Assembly: GCF_040958095.1 (NCBI RefSeq) | Contig: NC_091188.1 | Location: 41,531,776-41,595,775 of the forward strand | Origin: Procambarus clarkii | Lineage: Eukaryota > Arthropoda > Malacostraca > Decapoda > Cambaridae | Direction of reading: 5' to 3' | DNA length: 64,000 nt | The notes under the pieces: generated by a model | Seen by the model: only the letters and a program-made list of their open reading frames with translations | Databases searched by the model: none | What the model was told of the DNA's origin: nothing | Program-made: the position numbers and the translations under genes | In this document: in pieces, positions 33,401 to 45,400 of the stretch | How positions within the stretch are numbered: position 1 is the stretch's first letter | How the letters are laid out: each line of letters opens with the position of its first letter

Positions 33401-36400
33401 CCTCTTAACCCCTCAACTGCGCCGGCCAACAAATGTCGTTATAAGAGTTGTATATTTTTTTTAATTAGGCTATATTTTAATGTTTTTTAAGGTATTCATT
33501 ACTCTTTGCATTTTGAAATGAAAATAGTTTAGTTTGGAAACATTTTGACATTAACTTTACCTGAACATTTATAAAAACAACAAAAATATATATCCTTAAC
33601 AATTGCACTTTGAAGTTTTTGCCAAACCAGGTGCGCAGTGCAAGGGTTAAAGGGTGTCATATTGTGTGCAAATGAAGATTTTAACAATGTGTTGAAACTA
33701 CTAGTTTTTGAGTAGTGTACTGGTCAACAACAGCTTTCATATTGGTTGAATTTTCTTGTGTCCAAGATTATCCTGAACTAACCAGGTGAATCATCAGGTG
33801 AAAAGGATGTTTCTTTTGGCCATTGATAATGCTTTGGTATGGTGATATCATTAACAGACATCATTGTTTCATTTGAGATAGTTTAATGGCATAGATATCA
33901 AAATAAATTTTATATTTTATTTAATTTATATATTATATTTTGCTTTTTTTTCTGGGTGAGATAATAAAATGTCGTATGTCTTACTTAGAATTTGTTGCTC
34001 TTGTTTGTAAACATTGTCATTCTGATAATAATGCTTGACATTTTGGTCGTGTTGTCCAAACAGTAAAAGTGTCAAAAGTTGCTCTCATCACTATACAGCA
34101 AAACTAAATTTATCTTTGAAAGTTCTACCTATAATTTATAAACAAGCTTTGTATTTTGAAGTTCATTGTAAATGGGGTGGGTAATCCAAAACAAAAAATA
34201 AAAAGCCTGTATACACTTAACATTATTACTTGGTTTGCTAACCACTAGTTTCCAGTATTTTTTTGTTATGCAGTTTTTGGTTTGTATAATATCAGTGTAC
34301 CTTTCAAATGGTCAACAATGTTTTCTTTACTCTTAAGATGCCACATAGAAGAAAAATCATGTTTACTCACATCAGTGTTGTTATTGAATAAAGTGTTCAT
34401 CCACCCATCTATTATCATTACTCTATTTTCAACTTACATAAGATGGGGAGGCATCAACCCAGAGGTAAAAGATGAATAATACTGTATATTGAAAGGTTAT
34501 AGTATTGAAGAAACGAAATATACTGTACAGTATCACACTTCCATTCATTTTAGCCTTCCTTTCACCCGTCCATCCCCAAATCCGTATCCTGATCCATTCC
34601 CAGTGCTGTAGTCAAAATGGCTTGGCACTTTCTCCTTATAGTTTCCTTCCCTTCATTATATCATTTCACACTACATATAGTAGCATCACAGTTTAACAAT
34701 TATCCACACACACTACTTTAGTTTGATTACTTCAATGTTGAGTTTGCTATTTGGTAGTGTTTACACTGTATTTCTTCCCCTGCTTTCCTTTGGCACTGGC
34801 CTTACTGACTCACTGCAGGGTTGAGCCTCTTTAAGGAAGCATCCAAGGCCAAGTATCCTGACTTCATCAGTGCTTCAGGAAAAAGATTCTTAAACTTGTT
34901 GCCAATGTAGAAGCATGGCAAGAGGGGCACAAGGCAACTATCTTCTAAATTTGTAATATGCACTAAGCATTGTATCCCAAACAGGGGTATCTTGAGCCTA
35001 ATAGAAAAAGGATTAAATCGACATGCTTAAGTTGATTTTCATTAAGGGAGGCATCTGCCCTCGTCACACAAGAAAAAATTGAAATATTTTCCTGTTTAAT
35101 GATACTACTGTACAAGAGAAAACATACACAACTAATGACTCTGAAGCAAAAGAAGACATAACCCAGCATGCACTTGCATGCATAAGCTCAAAACTATGTT
35201 AACTCATGCTGAGTGACCTCACTTGGACAGCCAAGTCAGACAGCACTGTACAGATTTGACTTAAAAAGTCTCCCCACAAGAAGAAACACAGAAATATCAG
35301 AGAAGATATTTCTGGTGGCAGTCAGTCTTTGCTGACAGTGTCAGGGAAGGAGATCTTGTCGCAGAGTCAAAGCAGAACAGGAGCAAGCCACATGCAAAGG
35401 ATCTGGCATACATGTGCTGAAGTGTCCCAAGTATGGACACACAATATAGAACATAATGTCATGGTTTACTCTGGGAACCGGTTAGTTGTTTCCACATTTG
35501 CTGCACATGAGAGTATGATGAAAAGGGGCTACTTTTTCTTGATTATCAGGTGGCTCATGGTAATAGAATTTGTCTGGGATTCAGTAGTTCAGTTACAATG
35601 AAGTTTGACATGTTCAAATTAATTCTTTTCATTATGCTATGCAGAATTTCTATGCAATAAATATTATGCACATGTGGTAAACAACCTCATCCACTATATT
35701 AAAATAGGTGAGTTAAGTTTAGATTTGTTAGTGAAGCATATTATCTCTATCAACAATATCTCAGATCTGTTTTTTCTGTAGTCAGTGACTCAGGGCATGG
35801 TGTCCACAGCACATGGATCAAGCGAGCTGGTCTGGTGGACTCTCGTACCTCTGTTATGGATGTCAAGTTTGCCCCTAAGATTCAGGGTCTACAGTTAGCC
35901 ACGTGCTCCGCTGGAGGGGTGGTAAGTTTGGAATAATTTAACGTTGATTGAAATGCATAGTTCTGGTTCTGTAAGAATTACATCAATGGTGCTGGTCATT
36001 TAAGCTGTAGATTTATTGGCTTGGAGTAAGGTTCAGAATCATAAACGCAATCAAATAGCACTGGATAATTTTCTGTTCTCTCAAATAGGTGCGCATCTAT
36101 GAAGCCCCTGATGTAATGAATCTTAACCAGTGGTCACCACAGTACGAGATGAATTGTAAACTACAGTGTTCGTGCATCTCTTGGAATCCTTCACCTTCTA
36201 GGTAGGTGAAATATAATATATATGAGATAGATCACATGGTTGCTTTCTTGGGTAGTGTCTTCCTTTCCTTAAGGACAGGATCAAACACAGCTAGGAATGG
36301 TCAACATTTACTTCCTGGTGATGTAGGGAACTATTCGATATACAGCTTTGTTATGAGACTGATAGCTGCATTGCAGAGTTGTTTGCTGGTTGTAACAGAG

Positions 36401-39400
36401 GCAGAGGACAGGTGTACAAAGAGTAGGTAGACTCTTTGTCTTGACTCTGACTCTTTGGTAGACTAGTAGGTAGATTAGTGAATAGTTCTGCACTGGAAGT
36501 ACTCAGTGCTAGTGGAATTCAGGTGAGCGTGCTTCATTTCCCTTTTAAGTGTTGCATTTAGTGTGATTTATTTTCTTATATAAATGAATAATACCCATTA
36601 AATTTATTAAATAAAGGCAATTATAAATGTACAATCATTTAAAAATAATGGTATTGATTGATTGCTGGTCAGCTTTATTTTTTTTTAGAACAGTTCATGT
36701 GTTAAATTGATTTAATGTACCTTAAGAGATTAAGTGATATTTTTATTCTCACAATGCTTTGTTATACAAATTTTGAATTACAAACTTTGGTATTTCATTA
36801 TTTTCAGGCTTCATTCACCCTTAATTGCAGTAGGTAGTGATGACCCTAATCCTGCCTCAGGAGGAAAGGTGTTCATTTATGAATTTTCGGCCAATACTCA
36901 CAAGTGGACGAAAGTGGAAACCTTGGTGACTGTGACGGAGCCTGTACACGACCTGGCTTTTGCTCCTAATCTAGGACGGTCGTATCATCTGTTGGGTATT
37001 GCCACTAAGGATGTCAGGATTATAGCACTTGAAGCCTGCCAAGTGAGTCATAGCTTGCTATTTCCAGATATTTACAAGAAAACAAAGCTTCATATTATTG
37101 ATATACTGTATAATTGTTGTGGACCTGTTGCTTGGATAACAGCTTCTTATCAACCTACTCTGGCTTTGCAAACTGGAGAAGCCACTACAGACCGACAACC
37201 AGAGCGCAACTCCATAGTCTCCCGAGACTCATGGATGCCTACTACTGTTATATTATTTTTCCACAAAATTATATACATGTTAGTGGCTTTGCAAGAAGAG
37301 TACCATTTTCATAACCAAAATCTATTTCTTTCACTGCCCATTGTACTTTCTTGTACATTTGTTTGTATGTATGAAATCATAAAATTGTATCTTATATGCA
37401 ATTTTTTGTTGTTGTTGTGTGTTTTGCATAAGATATGCTATTGCTGTATCCTCTCTTGTTGCTGACAGAGAAGACCCAACTCAAAACCAAGGCAGTTTGT
37501 CAACCTTTGAAGTGCGTCAAGCAGGGCAGTTTGATGACCATGGCTCCACAGTGTGGCGGGTGTGCTGGAACATGACAGGAACCATCCTGGCTTCCTCAGG
37601 AGATGACGGCTGTGTTCGTTTGTGGAAAGGTACAGTTGTTACCATAATATTATCATTATGACATGTGGTAATCTCTGTTAATTAGGTGTTAAAAGTAAAG
37701 ATACCTTAGTGTTTTGTTTTGATATTTTTTTAATGTCCTTCCCTGTTTCTGCTTGAGGAAAACATTTTGGTTGTTATTGAAATTGAACACTGAAGTCCCA
37801 TGGCAACAATTTTGTTATTTTTATTATTAAATTTCTGTGCAATATTTTGAGTCTCATTGGTGCAATTTGAAAGTGATATCATTTATGTATGATTATAAAA
37901 CTAAAGTTCCTTTTGTTACTGGGCAATGTAGCCTAAATGGCAACTGTTTTCTGAGCTGAAGCCTCTTGGTTGCTCTTGTAATAAGAGTCTATACCTGGTA
38001 TGGTCCACTTAATCCATCATCCGATGCCAGACTCTGTGCAGCTTAACCTTCTACCATGACTGGAGACTTTGCAAATGGCCTTGCTATATAATTAGGGTAG
38101 GAAAATAGTAAAGTCCTTTCAACCTACCACTGATTGACTGACTAGCTATATCACACAAGTAATGCTCATTATGCTCAACACACCCTCCAAGTCATAATCA
38201 GGAACCCAAGGAACAGCATTTCTCTGCAAACAACTACTAAGCTAAGTCGGGTTTTGTAACGGGGTAGGATGGTCCTGAGACCTGTGTTTGCAGAGGTGTC
38301 CTCATGCCTCCACTGCTGTTTGAAGGTGGCCTCAGTGTCTCCACTGTGTTTGAGAGGTGTTCTGGTGTCTCCACTGTGTTTGAGAGGTGTTCTTGTATCT
38401 CCACTGTGTTTGAGAGGTGTTCTGGTGTCTCCACTATGTTTGAGAGGTGTTCTGGTGTCTCCACTGTGTTTGAGAGGTGTTCTGGTGTCTCCACTGTGTT
38501 TGAGAGGTGTTCTTGTGTCTCCACTGTGTTTGAGAGGTGTTCTGGTGTCTCCACTGTGTTTGAGAGGTGTTCTGGTGTCTCTACTGTGTTTGAGAGGTGT
38601 TCTGGTGTCTACTGTGTTTGAGAGATGTTCTGGTGTCTCCATTGTGTTTGAAAGATGTTCTGGTGTCTCCACTGTGTTTGAGAGGTGTTCTGGTGTCTCC
38701 ACTGTGTTTGAGAGGTGTTCTGGTGTCTCCACTGTGTTTGAGAGGTGTTCTGGTGTCTCCACTGTGTTTGAGAGGTGTTCTGGTGTCTCTACTGTGTTTG
38801 AGAGGTGTTCTGGTGTCTCCACTGTGTTTGAGAGGTGTTCTTGTATCTCCACTGTGTTTGAGAGGTGTTCTGGTGTCTCCACTGTGTTTGAGAGGTGTTC
38901 TTGTATCTCCACTGTGTTTGAGAGGTGTTCTGGTGTCTCCACTATGTTTGAGAGGTGTCTCCACTGTGTTTGAGAGGTGTTCTTGTGTCTCCACTGTGTT
39001 TGAGAGGTGTTCTTGTGTCTCCACTGTGTTTGAGAGGTGTTCTCGTGTCTCCACTGTGTTTGAGAGGTGTTCTTGTGTCTCCGCTGTGTTTGAGAGGTGT
39101 TCTGGTGTCTCTACTGTGTTTGAGAGGTGTTCTTGTGTCTCCACTGTGTTTGAGAGGTGTTCTTGTGTCTCCACTGTGTTTGAGAGGTGTTCTTGTGTCT
39201 CCACTGTGTTTGAGAGGTGTTCTTGTGTCTCCACTGTGTTTGAGAGGTGTTCTTGTGTCTCCACTGTGTTTGAGAGGTGTTCTTGTGTCTCCACTGTGTT
39301 TGAGAGGTGTTCTTGTGTCTCCACTGTGTTTGAGAGGTGTTCTGGTGTCTCTACTGTGTTTGAGAGGTGTTCTGGTGTCTCCACTGTGTTTGAGAGGTGT

Positions 39401-42400
39401 TCTGGTGTCTCCACTGTGTTTGAGAGGTGTTCTTGTGTCTCCACTGTGTTTGAGAGGTGTTCTCGTGTCTCCACTGTGTTTGAGAGGTGTTCTCGTGTCT
39501 CCACTGTGTTTGAGAGGTGTTCTTGTGTCTCCACTGTGTTTGAGAGGTGTTCTGGTGTCTCTACTGTGTTTGAGAGGTGTTCTCGTGTCTCCACTGTGTT
39601 TGAGAGGTGTTCTTGTGTCTCCGCTGTGTTTGAGAGGTGTTCTGGTGTCTCTACTGTGTTTGAGAGGTGTTCTTGTGTCTCCACTGTGTTTGAGAGGTGT
39701 TCTTGTGTCTCCACTGTGTTTGAGAGGTGTTCTTGTGTCTCCACTGTGTTTGAGAGGTGTTCTGGTGTCTCTACTGTGTTTGAGAGGTGTTCTCGTGTCT
39801 CCACTGTGTTTGAGAGGTGTTCTTGTGTCTCCGCTGTGTTTGAGAGGTGTTCTGGTGTCTCCACTGTGTTTGAGAGGTGTTCTGGTGTCTCTACTGTGTT
39901 TGAGAGGTGTTCTGGTGTCTCTACTGTGTTTGAGAGATGTTCTGGTGTCTCCATTGTGTTTGAAAGATGTTCTGGTGTCTCCACTGTGTTTGAGAGGTGT
40001 TCTGGTGTCTCCACTGTGTTTGAGAGGTGTTCTGGTGTCTCCACTGTGTTTGAGAGGTGTTCTGGTGTCTCCACTGTGTTTGAGAGGTGTTCTGGTGTCT
40101 CTACTGTGTTTGAGAGGTGTTCTGGTGTCTCCACTGTGTTTGAGAGGTGTTCTTGTATCTCTACTGTGTTTGAGAGGTGTTCTGGTGTCTCCACTGTGTT
40201 TGAGAGGTGTTCTTGTATCTCCACTGTGTTTGAGAGGTGTTCTGGTGTCTCCACTATGTTTGAGAGGTGTCTCCACTGTGTTTGAGAGGTGTTCTTGTGT
40301 CTCCACTGTGTTTGAGAGGTGTTCTTGTGTCTCCACTGTGTTTGAGAGGTGTTCTGGTGTCTCCACTGTGTTTGAGAGGTGTTCTGGTGTCTCCACTGTG
40401 TTTGAGAGGTGTTCTGGTGTCTCCACTGTGTTTGAGAGGTGTTCTGGTGTCTCTACTGTGTTTGAGAGGTGTTCTGGTGTCTCCACTGTGTTTGAGAGGT
40501 GTTCTTGTATCTCCACTGTGTTTGAGAGGTGTTCTGGTGTCTCCACTGTGTTTGAGAGGTGTTCTTGTATCTCCACTGTGTTTGAGAGGTGTTCTGGTGT
40601 CTCCACTATGTTTGAGAGGTGTCTCCACTGTGTTTGAGAGGTGTTCTTGTGTCTCCACTGTGTTTGAGAGGTGTTCTTGTGTCTCCACTGTGTTTGAGAG
40701 GTGTTCTTGTGTCTCCGCTGTGTTTGAGAGGTGTTCTGGTGTCTCTACTGTGTTTGAGAGGTGTTCTTGTGTCTCCACTGTGTTTGAGAGGTGTTCTTGT
40801 GTCTCCACTGTGTTTGAGAGGTGTTCTTGTGTCTCCACTGTGTTTGAGAGGTGTTCTTGTGTCTCCACTGTGTTTGAGAGGTGTTCTTGTGTCTCCACTG
40901 TGTTTGAGAGGTGTTCTTGTGTCTCCACTGTGTTTGAGAGGTGTTCTTGTGTCTCCACTGTGTTTGAGAGGTGTTCTGGTGTCTCTACTGTGTTTGAGAG
41001 GTGTTCTCGTGTCTCCACTGTGTTTGAGAGGTGTTCTGGTGTCTCCACTGTGTTTGAGAGGTGTTCTTGTGTCTCCACTGTGTTTGAGAGGTGTTCTCGT
41101 GTCTCCACTGTGTTTGAGAGGTGTTCTCGTGTCTCCACTGTGTTTGAGAGGTGTTCTTGTGTCTCCACTGTGTTTGAGAGGTGTTCTGGTGTCTCTACTG
41201 TGTTTGAGAGGTGTTCTCGTGTCTCCACTGTGTTTGAGAGGTGTTCTTGTGTCTCCGCTGTGTTTGAGAGGTGTTCTGGTGTCTCTACTGTGTTTGAGAG
41301 GTGTTCTTGTGTCTCCACTGTGTTTGAGAGGTGTTCTTGTGTCTCCACTGTGTTTGAGAGGTGTTCTTGTGTCTCCACTGTGTTTGAGAGGTGTTCTGGT
41401 GTCTCTACTGTGTTTGAGAGGTGTTCTCGTGTCTCCACTGTGTTTGAGAGGTGTTCTTGTGTCTCCGCTGTGTTTGAGAGGTGTTCTGGTGTCTCTACTG
41501 TGTTTGAGAGGTGTTCTTGTGTCTCCACTGTGTTTGAGAGGTGTTCTTGTGTCTCCACTGTGTTTGAGAGGTGTTCTCGTGTCTCCACTGTGTTTGAGAG
41601 GTGTTCTCGTGTCTCCACTGTGTTTGAGAGGTGTTCTTGTGTCTCCACTGTGTTTGAGAGGTGTTCTGGTGTCTCCACTGTGTTTGAGAGGTGTTCTTGT
41701 ATCTCCACTGTGTTTGAGAGGTGTTCTCGTTACTCCACTGTGTTTGAGAGGTGTTCTCGTGTCTCCACTGTGTTTGAGAGGTGTTCTTGTGTCTCCACTG
41801 TGTTTGAGAGGTGTTCTCGTGTCTCCACTGTGTTTGAGAGGTGTTCTCGTGTCTCCACTGTGTTTGAGAGGTGTTCTTGTGTCTCCACTGTGTTTGAGAG
41901 GTGTTCTCGTGTCTCCACTGTGTTTGAGAGGTGTTCTCGTGTCTCCACTGTGTTTGAGAGGTGTTCTTGTGTCTCCGCTGTGTTTGAGAGGTGTTCTGGT
42001 GTCTCTACTGTGTTTGAGAGGTGTTCTTGTGTCTCCACTGTGTTTGAGAGGTGTTCTTGTGTCTCCACTGTGTTTGAGAGGTGTTCTCGTGTCTCCACTG
42101 TGTTTGAGAGGTGTTCTCGTGTCTCCACTGTGTTTGAGAGGTGTTCTTGTGTCTCCACTGTGTTTGAGAGGTGTTCTGGTGTCTCCACTGTGTTTGAGAG
42201 GTGTTCTTGTATCTCCACTGTGTTTGAGAGGTGTTCTCGTGTCTCCACTGTGTTTGAGAGGTGTTCTCGTGTCTCCACTGTGTTTGAGAGGTGTTCTTGT
42301 GTCTCCACAGTGTTTGAGAGGTGTTCTCGTGTCTCCACTGTGTTTGAGAGGTGTTCTCGTGTCTCCACTGTGTTTGAGAGGTGTTCTGGTGTCTCCACTG

Positions 42401-45400
42401 TGTTTGAGAGGTGTTCTCGTGTCTCCACTGGTTTGGCATTGAATTTTGATTTCCCCCTGACTGCCATCCCTTTTGACTCGGGCATGTCTCATGCAGGATG
42501 TTCCCCACTGACTGCCATCCCTTTTGACTTGGGCATGTCTCATGCAGGATGTTCCCCACTGACTACCATCCCTTTTGACTCGGGCATGTCTCATGCTGGA
42601 TGTTATCCCCTGACTACCATCCCTTTTGACTCGGGCATGTCTCATGCAGGATGTTCCCCACTGACTGCCATCCCTTTTGACTTGGGCATGTCTCATGCAG
42701 GATGTTCCCCACTGACTACCATCCCTTTTGACTCGGGCATGTCTCATGCTGGATGTTCCCCACTGACTACCATCCCTTTTGACTCGGGCATGTCTCATGC
42801 TGGATGTTCCCCACTGACTACCATCCCTTTTGACTCGGGCATGTCTCATGCTGGATGTTATCCCCTGACTACCATCCCTTTTGACTCGGGCATGTCTCAT
42901 GCTGGATGTTCCCCACTGACTACCATCCCTTTTGACTCGGGCATGTCTCATGCAGGATGTTCCCCACTGACTGCCATCCCTTTTGACTCGGGCATGTCTC
43001 ATGCAGGATGTTCCCCACTGACTGCCATCCCTTTTGACTCGGGCATGTCTCATGCTGGATGTTCCCCACTGACTATCATCCCTTTTGACTCGGGCATGTC
43101 TCATGCTGGATGTTCCCCACTGACTATCATCCCTTTTGACTCGGGCATGTCTCATGCAGGATGTTCCCCACTGACTACCATCCCTTTTGACTCGGGCATG
43201 TCTCATGCTGGATGTTCCCCACTGACTACCATCCCTTTTGACTCGGGCATGTCTCATGCTGGATGTTCCCCACTGACTACCATCCCTTTTGACTCGGGCA
43301 TGTCTCATGCTGGATGTTATCCCCTGACTGCCATCCCTTTTGACTCGGGCATGTCTCATGCAGGATGTTCCCCACTGACTACCATCCCTTTTGACTCGGG
43401 CATGTCTCATGCTGGATGTTCCCCACTGACTACCATCCCTTTTGACTCGGGCATGTCTCATGCTGGATGCAGGATTGATTTCAATTTTGTGTGTGTGACC
43501 AGTGTCAAATGTGGACTTCGGTTCCTGGAGCTCTCTTCATACTTGATGGCTTATGTTACAGTAGTGTGTTAAGAGATGATACACTACATTACAGTCTCCT
43601 GCTATGGCTGGTGCAGGTTTTGAGCTGCCCCATTTAACTGAAGCAGATATTGAGGTTTGCTCTCCATATGTTTGTGGCTTGCTTGGGGCCATGCCCTGAT
43701 TGGGCTGGTGCAGCACCCCAACCTCAGTTGGTTGTGATCCTTGAATTGTCCTTAGCTTGTGGCCCAGTAAGGCCCCTCTTCCCTTCATGGAGGTGTTATT
43801 GTACCCCATTCAGTTGAGGTTAGGTATGTTTATTTTTTTCTATTTTCTGTTGATCTTGATAGTATGCTTGGTATAAATCTTCCAAAAAGGCTAGTAAAGG
43901 AAGTAAAGGCTTATCTGATCCATCTATGCATCTGCAGACTGAGCCACTGACATCATGGTGTAATAATATTTAAAGCTCTGGAGTAATGAGGTTGGTTGGT
44001 TGATGAAGATTAAGCCACCCAAGAAGTGTCACGGGCATGAAGTGGTAGATTTTTTTGAATGAATGTGATCTTCAGTCATGAAAGGATATGCTGTGTTCTG
44101 TGCTTGCCTTTAAATCATCAGTCGTTAATATGTGGCGGCTATCGCGGGGAAGGATACTGCATGACAGAATTTATGAGGGCGTCCGGGTGCCAAACACTTT
44201 TCATTACCAGAAAAGTGGCAGTGTTGATGGCTTCAGGGTGGTTACTGCAAGATTCAGGGACTTTAAGCTCTTCTAAGGTCCTTGATTGCTTCACATTCCA
44301 GGAGATATTGAAGTAGTGGCTTTTATGCGATTGTTTGTCAGTAGATGCATTCCCACTTTCTGGGTTCACTAATTTCCCACTTGCATCTGTAACCTAGACA
44401 TAGTCAGTATAACCTAACTGCTATTTCCTGGTGGATTCCTTTTGGGATATTTAACCTGTCTAACTTGGTTACCTGAAGATATCATATTGCAGAGGGCGAA
44501 CCTTCTGCTACTCTCTGGTGAAGATGGCATTTGTTGAGGTAGTGAGTATTTTGGTGATGGTGTTTTTTATGTATTCTAAACTGGGTTAGATTCTTTTGTG
44601 GACAGTTTAGTGATGTTGAGTCCTTTATCTTTATCTACTACTCCTAGATACAAAATTGTGGTAATTATTTCCACGTTGTCTTTCCACTGCTTTTTTTCCT
44701 GATATTTGAAGTGCAGCTTTTGAGTCTGTTTGTATGATTGCATTTTGAGTGTCTTGTGCAATCACATATGCAAATTCCTGTTGCATGGCAAACAGCTCAG
44801 TTTGGGTTGAGGATACTGGTCCTCCCAGTTTCCAAAATGCCTGTTCGCTGTCCGTACAAAGACCAGCGCCAGCACACTCATATTCTGTGTCCGCCGATCC
44901 GTCAGTGAAGATGTGGGTGGCTCCTGCTACTGCAATACTGCTCATTTGCTTTTCTATGATGCGCCTTAGGATTGTTGAATCATAGGCAGCCTTTTTCATC
45001 GGAAGACCTTCTATTACTATTTTGAAGGTAGGCTCCTCCCACGGCGGGGAACAAGTGTAGTTTGGGTGTGGATGATCACCCTCTATCAAGAATCATGCTT
45101 TTTAATTGTAGTCTGTTTAGGACTTTTCCTGCTCTGGCAGCCCAAGAGTTTCCATTGTTTTGGTAAAGTCCAACCACCAAGGCCTGTCATACTGGGACTG
45201 AATCAGGGGTAACAGTTATCTTACTGATAATCATAGCTGTTCTTTGAAATATTCTTTCTTGAAGTGAGGGCAAACCCATTTCCAGTCTTAAGAGTTTCAA
45301 TTCTGGTCCACATTTCTGGTCCAGCTCTCATAGCATTGTTTTGTGCTACTTCAAACTTTTTCACTGTTGTTGTGATAGGCTTGTGAGTGCAGGTGCTGCA

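Noticed and set aside
38282-42432. CRISPR-like array
   Set aside because: Units are contiguous with no unique spacers, and the host is a eukaryote.
38269-43572. Open frames of 500-1100 codons on both strands
   Set aside because: They are read-through of 30-bp and 51-bp tandem repeats, open in several frames at once and lying inside a SEH1 intron.
43537-43809. 90-codon minus-strand frame in SEH1 intron 6
   Set aside because: No domain, no splice context and no sign of conservation that I can see.
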